49,679 nucleotides of DNA from Streptomyces ochraceiscleroticus (GTDB lineage: Bacteria > Actinomycetota > Actinomycetes > Streptomycetales > Streptomycetaceae): assembly GCF_000720485.1 (NCBI RefSeq), contig NZ_JOAX01000042.1, forward strand, positions 1-49,679, written 5' to 3'. Numbering within the stretch: the first letter of the stretch is position 1; every line of letters starts with the position of its first letter. Under the pieces are notes generated by a model. The model searched no databases. It was not told the DNA's origin and saw only the letters and a list, made by a program, of their open reading frames with translations. Shown here piece by piece: positions 33,813 through 41,891 of the stretch. A program made the translations under genes and the position numbers.

Positions 33813-35713
33813 CGGGGGGTGTGGCCTTCCACTAGGTCGATGAGAGCGCGCAGGTCGTCGGGGTGCGCGTGGGGGTTGAGGAGGGTGGCCTTGAGCCAGA
33901 GGCCGGTGGAGGTGGTGGCGCGGCCCAGTACGGCGTGGCCGTCGTGCAGGAGGCGGCGGCGGATGGTGGCGACGGTGGTGTCGTCGGCGCCGGTGGGGCG
34001 GAAGAGGACGGTGGTGAGGGTGGGGCGGGAGTGCAGTTCGAGGGTGGGGCGTGCCTCGATGAGGTCGGCGAGGGTGCGGGCGGCGGTGACGGTGCGGTCG
34101 ACGAGGTCGGCGATGCCGCGGCGGCCGAGCGCCTTGAGGGTGACGGCGATCTTGAGGATGTCGGGGCGGCGGGTGGTGCGTAGCGAACGGCCGAGCAGGT
34201 CGGGGAGGCCGGCTTCGGTGTCGTCGTCGGCGTTGAGGTAGTCCGCGCGGTGGTCGAGGGGGGCGAGGTCGCGGGCTTCGGGGACGGCGAGGAAGCCGGC
34301 GGCGACCGGCTGCCAGCCGAGTTTGTGCAGGTCGAGGGTGACGGTGTGGGCGCGGTGCAGGCCGGTGAGCAGGTGCCGGTGGGTGTCGCTGAACAGGACC
34401 GGTCCGCCGTACGCCGCGTCGACGTGGAACCGGGCGCGGTGTGCGGTGGCGATGTCGGCGAGGGCGGGCAGTGGGTCGATCGCGCCGGAGTCGGTGGTGC
34501 CGGCGGTGGCGACGACGAGGAGGGGGCCGCTGAGGCGGTCGAGCGCTGCCGCCAGGTCGGCGGGGTCGAGGGTGCCGTCGGGTGTGGGGACGGTGACGGG
34601 CGCGGGCAGTCCGAGCAGCCATGCCGCTCGGTGGATGCTGTGGTGCGCGTTGGCTCCGCAGACGACTTGCAGGGGTGGCCCGGTGGGTGCGACGGGATCG
34701 GTCTGTGACGGGTGGGGCGTGTGTGGGTGAGCGGCGAGGTGGGGGTGGGCGCCGATGTGCGGGCGGGTGGAGTGCTCGGGACCGTGGACGGCCCGGTCGC
34801 CGGCGCGATGCCCGTCCGGGTGCGCGCCGCCCTGAGTGGAGCCGTGCGCAAGGCCGTGGCAGGGGCCGTACGGGGGTGTGTACGGAGCCGTGTGCGGGGG
34901 CGTGTGAGCGGTCACCCCGTGTGAGGCGGGGGTGCGGTGCTCGCGGGCGGCGCGCTCCGGGTCGGCCTCGTGTCCCCGTACCGGGTGTTCCCCGGTCGCG
35001 TACTCCGCGGTGTACTCCTGGGCCGCCCGCTCCCTGGCCAGCAGCACGGCGAGCTGGTTCGACTCGGTACCGCCCGTGGTCACCAGGGCTTCGGCGTCGG
35101 GCCCCTGGGGGTGCACGAGTTCGGCGAGCGCGCGGGTGGTCAGGGCTTCCAGCTCGGAGGCGGCGGGGGCCTGGTCCCAGGAGTCCATGGAGGGGTTGAG
35201 GGCCGAGGCGGCGAGGTCGGCGGCGGTGGCCAGGGCGAGCGGCGGGCAGTGCAGGTGCGCGGCGCAGTGCGGGTCGGCGGGGTCGGCGGCCCCCGCGGCG
35301 AGCGTACGGACGACCGTGCGCAGGGCGGCGTGCGGTCCGGCGCCGGCGTCCTGGAGGAGCGGCGCGCACGCCTCGCGCACGGCGTCCGCGACGCTCTCGG
35401 GACCGCCGACCGGCAGCGGCCCGCCGCGCTCGGCGGCCCCTGTGGCCAGGGCGTCGAGCACGGTGTCCAGGAGGGGCCGCAGCGCGCCGGCCCCTTGCGG
35501 GCCACCGGCCAACTCGGGTGCGGCGGGGGCGGATACTGCGGTTGCGGCGGCGGTGGACGCGCCGGGGGGCGCGGGCGGAGGGACGTGAGCGGAGGCCGGT
35601 GTGGGGGCGGGCACCGAGCGCGGAACGGGCTCGCGGACGGGACTTGGGGGGCTGGCGGGACTTACGGGGGTGCTGTCGCCTGGGGCCGGGGCGCCTGGGG
35701 CGGGCACAGGCAT
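33809..35713 (-). CDS. PLP-dependent amino-acid decarboxylase with His-rich insertion (DesA-like)
   Basis: A group II decarboxylase of the lysine/diaminobutyrate/ornithine type, 634 residues against about 480-520 for relatives. The PLP lysine is in TLDLHKLGWQPVAAGF (K464); the cofactor Asp is in FHVDAAYGGP (D432); the fold is otherwise complete (LVTTGGTESNQLAVLLARER, LVVATAGTTDSGAIDPLPAL, SLRTTRRPDILKIAVTLKAL). Two additions stand out: a Pro/Ala-rich N-terminus (1-70) and an insertion from about 235 to 346 with 18 histidines, between the TGGTESN block and the GANAHHSIHRAAW block. An iron box lies 29 bases upstream of the ATG at 35713. It is coupled to the N-hydroxylase gene. Confidence 0.9.
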   Translation of the reverse strand: MPVPAPGAPAPGDSTPVSPASPPSPVREPVPRSVPAPTPASAHVPPPAPPGASTAAATAVSAPAAPELAGGPQGAGALRPLLDTVLDALATGAAERGGPLPVGGPESVADAVREACAPLLQDAGAGPHAALRTVVRTLAAGAADPADPHCAAHLHCPPLALATAADLAASALNPSMDSWDQAPAASELEALTTRALAELVHPQGPDAEALVTTGGTESNQLAVLLARERAAQEYTAEYATGEHPVRGHEADPERAAREHRTPASHGVTAHTPPHTAPYTPPYGPCHGLAHGSTQGGAHPDGHRAGDRAVHGPEHSTRPHIGAHPHLAAHPHTPHPSQTDPVAPTGPPLQVVCGANAHHSIHRAAWLLGLPAPVTVPTPDGTLDPADLAAALDRLSGPLLVVATAGTTDSGAIDPLPALADIATAHRARFHVDAAYGGPVLFSDTHRHLLTGLHRAHTVTLDLHKLGWQPVAAGFLAVPEARDLAPLDHRADYLNADDDTEAGLPDLLGRSLRTTRRPDILKIAVTLKALGRRGIADLVDRTVTAARTLADLIEARPTLELHSRPTLTTVLFRPTGADDTTVATIRRRLLHDGHAVLGRATTSTGLWLKATLLNPHAHPDDLRALIDLVEGHTPR

Positions 35714-35741
35714 GGGTGTGCCCTTCTTGTCGGGGAATCGA

Positions 35742-35760
35742 TTGGTTTAGGGCGACCTAA
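35742..35760. promoter_or_regulatory. Iron box (DmdR1/IdeR-type operator)
   Basis: The 19-mer TTGGTTTAGGGCGACCTAA matches the actinobacterial iron-repressor consensus TTAGGTTAGGCTCACCTAA at 14 of 19 positions by hand count, with the TTAGG and ACCTAA halves well kept. It sits 29 bases upstream of the decarboxylase ATG, fitting repression of this operon in iron-replete cells. Confidence 0.8.
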
Positions 35761-35938
35761 GTTACTTCCGTTGTCGAGTACTTCGCCGAGATGCGGGCGG
35801 AGTCCACTCGCACGAGGGACACGCGTGGGGGTTGCGGCGAACGGATCTGGTATGGGCCCCGCCCCACACCGTTCGGCCCTCGGGCCCGCACCCCGGCAAA
35901 ACGCTCGAGGTGCGGACCGGACGGACTCCCCCCGGATC

Positions 35939-38455
35939 TCAGCCCTGAGCGTCCCGCACGGCCAGCGCGCGGCGGAGGTCGTCGAGCTGGTCGGCGAGCT
36001 TGCGCCGGAGGGCGGGGGTGGGCTCGGCGTCGCGCAGGCACGCCTCGCCGAGCCGGAGGGTTGCCGCCTCGACGAGCGATGCGGGGAACGCGTACCGGCC
36101 GGCGGCCTCGGCCAGGGCCGGGCCGCGGCGTTCGGCGAGGGTGACGGCGTCGGTGAAGTACCGCTCTGCGTAGGGGCGTACGAGGTCGGCCTGCTCGGGG
36201 GCCCAGAAGCCGGTGGCGGTGGCGGTGAAGAGGTAGGTGGACAGGTCGTCGGCGGTGTCGGTGGTGAACATGGCGTCCCAGGCGGTCTTCTTGGCGGCCG
36301 GGTCGGGGAGCGCGGCGTGGCAGCGGGCGGCGCCTTCCTTGCCGCTGGCGCTGGGGTCCCGGGTCAGTTCGGCGTTGATGGCGGCGGGTGTGGTGGCGCC
36401 GAGGACGGCGAGGCGGCCGAGGATGCGCCAGCGCAGTTCGGGGTCGAGGGCGGGGCCGCCGGGGACGCTGTCGCCGTCGAGCCAGTCCTGGATGCCTTCG
36501 GGTGTGGTGGCGCTGTCGATGAAGGTGCGGACGGCTGCGAGGCGGAGGCCCTGCCGGTCGCCGTTCTCGCTGCCTTCGGTGCGGCGGAGGATGTCGCGGC
36601 AGAGGTCGGCGAGGGTGGTGAGGGCGGCGGGGCGGTCGGCGGCGGGGAGGTAGCGGTCGGCGATCTGGCTGCGGGCGAAGGCCAGTACGCCCTGGACGAG
36701 GGCGGTGTCGGTCTCGTGCGGGAGGTGGGTGCGGACGGCTTCGAGGTAGGCGGCGGGGGGCAGTTCGCCGTCGCGGACCATGTCGCGGGCGGCGTTCCAG
36801 ACCACTGCGCGGGTGAGGGGGTCGGGGAGGCCGGAGAGGGCGGTCTGCGCGGTGGTCCAGGAGGTGGGGTCGAGGCGGACCTTGGCGTAGGTGAGGTCGG
36901 CGTCGTTGAGCAGGACGAGGTCGGGGCGGCGGCCCGGAATGGTGTGGGTGCGGTCTCCGGGCAGGTCGTGGGTGAGGGGGGCGCGGGGGACGAGACGGCC
37001 GGGGGTGGTGGGGTCCTGGTCGTAGAGGCCGATGGTGAGGTGGTGGGGGCGATCGCCCTCATGGGTGACGGTGAGGGTCCAGGAGCCGTCGGTGGTCTCA
37101 TCGATGGCGGGGGTGAGGGTGTCGACTCCGGTGGTGCGCAGCCACTTGTCGGCCCAGGCGTGGACGTCGCGGTCGGTGGCGCGGGCGAGAGAGTCGGTGA
37201 AGTCGGCGAGGGTGGCGTTGCCGAAGCGGTGCCGGGCGAAGTGGTCGTTGATGCCGGCGAGGAAGTCCTTTTCGCCCATCCAGGCGACGAGTTGGCGCAA
37301 CGCGGAGGCGCCCTTGGCGTAGGAGATGCCGTCGAAGTTGAGGAAGGCGGAGGCGGTGTCGGGGACGGCGTCGGGGGCGGGGGCGACGGGGTGGGTGGAG
37401 GGGCGCTGGTCGGCGTCGTATCCCCAGCTCTTGCGGGCGACGCCGAAGTCTGTCCAGGTGTCGGTGAAGTGGGTGGCTTCGCTGAGGACCTGGTAGCCCA
37501 TGTACTCGGCGAAGGACTCGTTGAGCCAGATGTCGTCCCACCAGGCGAGGGTGACGAGGTCGCCGAACCACATGTGGGCCATTTCGTGGGCGATGACCAT
37601 GCCGCGGGTCTGGCGCTCGGTGTCGGTGACGGCGGAGCGGTAGACGAATTCATCGCGGAAGGTGACGAGTCCGGGGTTCTCCATGGCGCCGGCGTTGAAT
37701 TCGGGGACGAATGCCTGGTCGTAGGAGTCGAAGGGGTAGGGCTCGTCGAAGAGCTGGTGGTAGCGGTCGTAGCAGCGGCGGGTGATGTCGAGGATTTCGT
37801 CGGCGTCGGCGTTGAGGTAGGGGGCGAGGGAGCGGCGGCAGTGGATGCCGAAGGGGAGGCCGGCGTGCTCGGTGCGGACGGAGTGCCAGGGGCCGGCGGC
37901 GACGGCGACGAGGTAGGTGCTGATGGGCGGGGTGGGGGCGAGGGTCCAGTGGCCTTCGGGGGTGCGGGTGGCGAGGGAGTTGCCGAGGACGGTCCAGCCG
38001 TCGGGGGCGGTGACGGTGAGGGCGAAGACGGCTTTGAGGTCGGGCTGGTCGAAGGCGGGGAAGACGCGCTGGACGTCTTCCATGAACAGTTGGGTGTAGA
38101 GGTAGGTCTCGCCGTCGGCGGGGTCGGTGAAGCGGTGCATGCCTTCGCCGGTGCGGGAGTAACGCATGGTGGCTTCGATGCGCAGCTCGTGTTCGCCAGG
38201 GGTGAGGCCGGTGAGCGGGAAGTGGTTGTCCGCCAGGTCGCCCGGGTCGAGGGACCGGCCGTCGAGGGTGATGCTGTCCAGGTGGTCGGGCTTGAGGTCG
38301 ACGAAGGTGTCGCCCGGGGTGCGCGCGCTGAAGCGGATGGCCGTGCGGGTGGTGAAGTGCTCCTCGCCGGTGGTGAGGTCGAGGTCGATGTCGTAGCGGT
38401 GGACGTCGAGGATGCGGGCTCGGATTTGCGCTTCGTCGCGCGTCAATGCGGGCAT
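35939..38455 (-). CDS. pepN: Aminopeptidase N (M1 family)
   Basis: A cytoplasmic zinc aminopeptidase that removes N-terminal residues in peptide turnover. The 838-residue enzyme has the exopeptidase motif NAGAMENPGLVTFRDEFVYR, the zinc site HEMAHMWFGDLVTLAWWDD (HExxH, with the third ligand Glu in LNESFAEYMGYQ) and the C-terminal ERAP1-like helical domain. The N-terminus ALTRDEAQIRARILDVHRYD is the streptomycete PepN opening, supporting the ATG at 38455; a longer frame exists. A sequence identical to the E. coli DnaA box lies 52 bases upstream. It is divergent from the marR gene and not obviously part of the iron-regulated pair downstream. Confidence 0.95.
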   Translation of the reverse strand: MPALTRDEAQIRARILDVHRYDIDLDLTTGEEHFTTRTAIRFSARTPGDTFVDLKPDHLDSITLDGRSLDPGDLADNHFPLTGLTPGEHELRIEATMRYSRTGEGMHRFTDPADGETYLYTQLFMEDVQRVFPAFDQPDLKAVFALTVTAPDGWTVLGNSLATRTPEGHWTLAPTPPISTYLVAVAAGPWHSVRTEHAGLPFGIHCRRSLAPYLNADADEILDITRRCYDRYHQLFDEPYPFDSYDQAFVPEFNAGAMENPGLVTFRDEFVYRSAVTDTERQTRGMVIAHEMAHMWFGDLVTLAWWDDIWLNESFAEYMGYQVLSEATHFTDTWTDFGVARKSWGYDADQRPSTHPVAPAPDAVPDTASAFLNFDGISYAKGASALRQLVAWMGEKDFLAGINDHFARHRFGNATLADFTDSLARATDRDVHAWADKWLRTTGVDTLTPAIDETTDGSWTLTVTHEGDRPHHLTIGLYDQDPTTPGRLVPRAPLTHDLPGDRTHTIPGRRPDLVLLNDADLTYAKVRLDPTSWTTAQTALSGLPDPLTRAVVWNAARDMVRDGELPPAAYLEAVRTHLPHETDTALVQGVLAFARSQIADRYLPAADRPAALTTLADLCRDILRRTEGSENGDRQGLRLAAVRTFIDSATTPEGIQDWLDGDSVPGGPALDPELRWRILGRLAVLGATTPAAINAELTRDPSASGKEGAARCHAALPDPAAKKTAWDAMFTTDTADDLSTYLFTATATGFWAPEQADLVRPYAERYFTDAVTLAERRGPALAEAAGRYAFPASLVEAATLRLGEACLRDAEPTPALRRKLADQLDDLRRALAVRDAQG

Positions 38456-38506
38456 GGCGTCATGCTGCCGCAGGTCGGCGGCTTCGCGCACCCATGCCTC
38501 CGAGCC

Positions 38507-38515
38507 TGTGGATAA
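38507..38515. promoter_or_regulatory. DnaA-box sequence upstream of pepN
   Basis: TGTGGATAA is the exact complement of TTATCCACA. It is isolated, so it could be chance; listed because two similar sites lie upstream of polA. Confidence 0.25.
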
Positions 38516-38656
38516 CTCGCCGGACAAGGGCTGTGGGAAGGCTTTGCGACGGCTCGTGGTCCGGTCGGAAGCGGTCGGCGGTGGGGTGGTGACGGCGGGC
38601 GTCCCGCCGCGGCCGGAACCGCGCCCGGCAGTTGGAACCGTTAAGTGGCGCGGCTT

Positions 38657-38678
38657 CTCAGTACTAAGATTTCCGGAA
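38657..38678. promoter_or_regulatory. Palindromic operator candidate upstream of the marR gene
   Basis: CTCAGTACTAAG (38657-38668) is a near-perfect 12-base palindrome, and TTCCGGAA (38671-38678) a perfect 8-base one, 52-73 bases upstream of the MarR start. MarR proteins commonly bind such inverted repeats in their own promoters; which one matters is unknown. Confidence 0.4.
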
Positions 38679-38729
38679 GATCATGGCCGGGTGCCCGGCC
38701 CGATGGGCGAGCTCGGGGAGGGTGCCGAG

Positions 38730-39272
38730 ATGGCGAGGAAGACGGCGGCGCGGGACGCGGTGGCCGGCATCATCGAGGACTGGCGGCGGGAGCGGCCGGA
38801 GCTGGACACCTCGCCGCTGGAGGTGCTGGCGCGGCTGCACCGTACGTTCCTGCGGTACAGCGCGAAGCTGACGGCTTCGGTGGAGTCGCACGGCCTGTCG
38901 GTGGCCGGGTTCGATGTGCTGACGGCGCTGCGCAGGGCGGGGAAGCCGTACCGGCGTACGGCGGGCCAGCTGGCCGATTCGGGGCTGATCTCGTCGGCGG
39001 GCGTGACGCTGCGGATCGACCGGCTGGAGAAGGACGGTCTGATCGTGCGGGAGCGGGATCCGGAGGACCGGCGGGTGGTGCGGTCGCGGCTGACGGAGGA
39101 GGGCCTGGCCAAGATCGACGCGTTGTTCGCCGAGCATCTGGAGAACGAGCGGCGGATGCTGGCCGGCCTCTCCCCCGCCGAGTGCCGTCAGCTGGCGCGG
39201 CTGCTGTCGAAGCTGGAGCGGTCCATCACGGAGTCGGGTGCGGCGGAGCCGGACTCGTCGTCCGGGGCCTGA
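38730..39272 (+). CDS. MarR-family transcriptional regulator
   Basis: A 180-residue dimeric winged-helix regulator. N-terminal dimerisation helices precede the DNA-binding domain: LSVAGFDVLTALRRAGKPYR, recognition helix in AGQLADSGLISSAGVTLRID, and wing RLEKDGLIVRERDPEDRRVV. The C-terminal dimer helix is SPAECRQLARLLSKLERSIT. MarR proteins often respond to phenolic or aromatic ligands, which suits the neighbouring catabolic operon. It is convergent with the MFS gene and their 3' ends overlap by 47 bases. ATG 38730 has GGGGAGGG about eight bases upstream. A palindromic operator candidate lies upstream of it. Confidence 0.92.
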   Translation: MARKTAARDAVAGIIEDWRRERPELDTSPLEVLARLHRTFLRYSAKLTASVESHGLSVAGFDVLTALRRAGKPYRRTAGQLADSGLISSAGVTLRIDRLEKDGLIVRERDPEDRRVVRSRLTEEGLAKIDALFAEHLENERRMLAGLSPAECRQLARLLSKLERSITESGAAEPDSSSGA

Positions 39273-40557
39273 CCGGCGGCTCTTCGGTGGCGGGCGGGCC
39301 GGGCCGGAGCAGGAGCCAGGCTCCGCAGACCAGCGTGACGGCCTGGGCGCCGATCAGCAGCGCGTATCCGGCGGCGAAGCCGTGGCCGCCGCCGAGGGCG
39401 ATGGCCGCGCCCATGGCGGTGGGCATGAAGGCGGAGACGAGGTTGCCGACGCCGTTGACCACTCCGTAGGCGCTGCCGACCGTACCGGCCGGTGCGTGCC
39501 GCTGTACGAGGGTGGGGATGGCCGGGCCCTGCAGGCCCCAGAAGCCGCCCGCCAGGACGAGTCCGGTGGCGGCGAGCCAGGCGGCGTCCGCGGTGATGAC
39601 GAGCAGGACGCAGCTCCCGGTGCCGAGCGCGCCGACGACGAACAGCAGGGGCAGTCTGCGGGCGGGCAGTTTGTCGATGAGGTGTCCGCCGAGGAAGCCG
39701 GAGGCCAGGCTCGTCAGGAAGGGCAGCGCGGAGACGGCGCCCATCTGCGCGAGGGAGAAGTGGCGTTCCTGCAGGAGGTACGCCGGCAGCCAGGAGCTGC
39801 TCCCCCACAGGTAGGCCAGGGTGGCGATCTCGATGAGCAGGATGCAGCCGAGGCGTGGAGTGCGCAGGGCTTCGCGCAGGGTGGCCGCGACGCCGCGCCG
39901 CGGTCCCGTAGGCGCGCTCTCCTGACCGGATCGGCCCTCCCCCGCGCGTCCCCGTCCCCGTATGAAGAGCGCGATCAGCGGCAGTCCGATCGCGGCGTTG
40001 AGGAGCGCGAGGAGCACGAAGGAGGTGTGCCAGTCGTAGCGGTGGACGAGGTAGGTGATCAGGGGCAGCCCGACGGCGGTGCCCAGGGAGACGCCCATGG
40101 AGCTGACCGCGTTGGGCCTGCCGACCTCGTGCGGTGCGAAGTGTTCCTTGACGTACATCGTCTTGAGCGAGAACAGCGGCCCTTCGGACACGCCCAGCAG
40201 GAAGCGGAGGGCGAGGAACATCAGGGCGCCGAGCGCGTACGGGGAGAGCAGCGTGAGCGCTGCCCATAGGCCGACGCTCACCAGGAGGCCGCGCCGCGCC
40301 CCCAGTGCGGATTCGTACAGCGGGGTGAGGAAGAAGGCGGCGAGTCCGTACCCGATGAGGAAGACGGTCATCAGGGCGCCTTGGAGGACGCGGTCGCCGG
40401 TCATGCCGAAGTGGTCGGTGAAGGCGCGGTCGGTGATCAGTACGGAGGCGTTGACGCGGTCGACGTAGGAGATCAGGACGACGGCGAGCAGGCTGAGTAT
40501 GCCCGCCCACCGCCGCGGGGAGGCCGTGGCGGTGGGCGGTGCGGCGGTCGGCGCCAC
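39226..40557 (-). CDS. MFS transporter (anion:cation symporter type)
   Basis: A 12-segment membrane importer of about 443 residues, likely bringing the catabolic substrate (an aromatic or organic acid) into the cell. The first helix and signature are WAGILSLLAVVLISYVDRVN, followed by QGALMTVFLIGYGLAAFFLT, then RFLLGVSEGPLFSLKTMYVK. A charged cytoplasmic loop (RGRGRAGEGRSGQESAPTGP) separates the two halves. This layout fits the ACS/phthalate-permease group. The GTG at 40557 lies four bases after the Rieske gene stop; the open frame continues upstream but only as a shadow of that gene. It is the last gene of the operon. Confidence 0.88.
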   Translation of the reverse strand: MAPTAAPPTATASPRRWAGILSLLAVVLISYVDRVNASVLITDRAFTDHFGMTGDRVLQGALMTVFLIGYGLAAFFLTPLYESALGARRGLLVSVGLWAALTLLSPYALGALMFLALRFLLGVSEGPLFSLKTMYVKEHFAPHEVGRPNAVSSMGVSLGTAVGLPLITYLVHRYDWHTSFVLLALLNAAIGLPLIALFIRGRGRAGEGRSGQESAPTGPRRGVAATLREALRTPRLGCILLIEIATLAYLWGSSSWLPAYLLQERHFSLAQMGAVSALPFLTSLASGFLGGHLIDKLPARRLPLLFVVGALGTGSCVLLVITADAAWLAATGLVLAGGFWGLQGPAIPTLVQRHAPAGTVGSAYGVVNGVGNLVSAFMPTAMGAAIALGGGHGFAAGYALLIGAQAVTLVCGAWLLLRPGPPATEEPPVRPRTTSPAPPHPTP

Positions 40558-40561
40558 GGTG

Positions 40562-41632
40562 TCAGCCGCCGGCGGGGGCGGTCGCCGCGGCGGGCTCCGG
40601 GGAGGCGAGTGCGGCGGCCTGCTGTTCGGCCGCGGTCCGGTAGAGGCGGCGCAGCCGTACGACACCGAGGTCGTGCTGGTAGAGGTTCTCCGCCTGGTCG
40701 GCGTCGTGCGGCATCGCCTCCAGCATGACGCGGTCCTGTTCGAGCACCTCCCAGTGGCGCTTCTCGATGAGCGTGCGGTACAGGAAGCGCCAGGTGTCGC
40801 GCTGCCAGCCCGTGACCTTGCGGTAGCGCCAGAAGAAGACGCCGCTGCGGTGCTCGTCCACGGGGCAGATCATGCCGACGATCCCGAAGGGGCCGCCGGG
40901 GCCCGCGGACGGCGGGTACGGGATGGACAGGTCGACCCAGTCGATACCGGTGCGGCACAGTTCGACCCAGTCGAAGTTGACGCCGCGCTGGTCGGTCTTC
41001 TCGAAGAAGTAACCGCGGTCGGTCTCCCGGATGCGGAACTTGGCGGTGGTGTCACCGTCGAACATCGTGTGCGACTCGTGGTGCAGGAACTGTCCGTGCA
41101 TCGGGTCGAGGAGGTTCTCCATGCCGAACCGCCAGGGCACGTCCCACTCCGCGTAGCAGAGGATGGCCTCGGTACCGGGGTCGGTGAGCGGTTCGGGGAG
41201 GGTCAGTTCGCACGGCTCCGGGTGCTGCTCGTCGCCGAAGTAGGCGAGGATCACGCCGCCGACCTCGCGTACGGGGAGGCTGGTGACGAGCTTCTTGCCC
41301 TCCAGGTTGCAGCCGGGCAGGCCCGGTACGGAAGAGACCGTGCCGTCGCCCTCGACCTCGACGCCGTGGTACCAGCAGGCCACGCGGTCGCCGAGGTGCT
41401 TGCCGAGGGAGAGCCGGGCGCCCCGGTGGGGGCAGCGGTCGGCGAGCATGTGGAGGGTGCCGTCGGCGCGGCGGAAGAGGAGCCAGTCCTCTCCGAGGGC
41501 GGTGACCTTGCGCATGCCTCCGGGGGCGACGAAGCGGGACGGCACTACGGGGTGCCACTGGTTGCGCAGCCCGGTGGCGTAGATGTGCTCAGCGGTGGCG
41601 GCGGTGCCGGCCTTGGTGTGGGTGAGGGTCAT
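40562..41632 (-). CDS. Rieske non-heme iron oxygenase, large subunit
   Basis: Activates O2 to hydroxylate or dealkylate an aromatic substrate. The 356-residue protein has the Rieske [2Fe-2S] motif C67-P-H69...C86-W-Y-H89 (spacing CxH-x16-CxxH) and the mononuclear iron site D176-x-x-H179-x4-H184 in ENLLDPMHGQFLHHES. The size resembles vanillate O-demethylase and phthalate-4,5-dioxygenase type alpha-only oxygenases, not two-subunit dioxygenases. Electrons would come from the class IA reductase encoded just upstream. It starts one base after the stop of the 73-codon gene (TGACATG), so translation is coupled. Substrate unknown. Confidence 0.93.
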   Translation of the reverse strand: MTLTHTKAGTAATAEHIYATGLRNQWHPVVPSRFVAPGGMRKVTALGEDWLLFRRADGTLHMLADRCPHRGARLSLGKHLGDRVACWYHGVEVEGDGTVSSVPGLPGCNLEGKKLVTSLPVREVGGVILAYFGDEQHPEPCELTLPEPLTDPGTEAILCYAEWDVPWRFGMENLLDPMHGQFLHHESHTMFDGDTTAKFRIRETDRGYFFEKTDQRGVNFDWVELCRTGIDWVDLSIPYPPSAGPGGPFGIVGMICPVDEHRSGVFFWRYRKVTGWQRDTWRFLYRTLIEKRHWEVLEQDRVMLEAMPHDADQAENLYQHDLGVVRLRRLYRTAAEQQAAALASPEPAAATAPAGG

Positions 41633-41633
41633 G

Positions 41634-41855
41634 TCAGGCTCCCAGGCGGTGCATCTCGGCGCGGAAGGTGTCCTCGGTCCAGGGGGCGCCGTCGGGGGCG
41701 TGCACCTGCCGGGAGTTGAGGCCGCGGACGACATCGGCCAGCTCGTGGCCTTCCTTGGTGAAGACCTCTTCGAGAGTCGCGGCGAGCTTGTACTCGTACG
41801 GGGTGGGCTCGTGCGTACGGGACTGGTGGACGTCCAGGTACGGCCAGGGGGTCAT
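41634..41855 (-). CDS. 73-residue HTH-like accessory protein of the Rieske operon
   Basis: A small protein with PTPYEYKLAATLEEVFTKEG and ADVVRGLNSRQVHAPDGAPW. The second segment resembles the helix-turn-helix of serine recombinases (the 'new gene by combination of helices and a conserved W' pattern). I recall such recombinase-like HTH proteins next to Rieske oxygenase genes, but know of no function. It has a good ribosome site (GGAGG, five to six bases before ATG 41855) and is translationally coupled to the oxygenase. It might be a chaperone or small subunit rather than a DNA binder. Confidence 0.8.
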   Translation of the reverse strand: MTPWPYLDVHQSRTHEPTPYEYKLAATLEEVFTKEGHELADVVRGLNSRQVHAPDGAPWTEDTFRAEMHRLGA

Positions 41856-41891
41856 CGGTGCCTCCGGTGTCTACAAGGCGAGCGGGGTGGC

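Noticed and set aside
34937..38515. 1192-codon plus-strand open frame antisense to pepN
   Set aside because: Gly/Val/Glu-rich mirror of pepN and the decarboxylase; no domain and no start signal.
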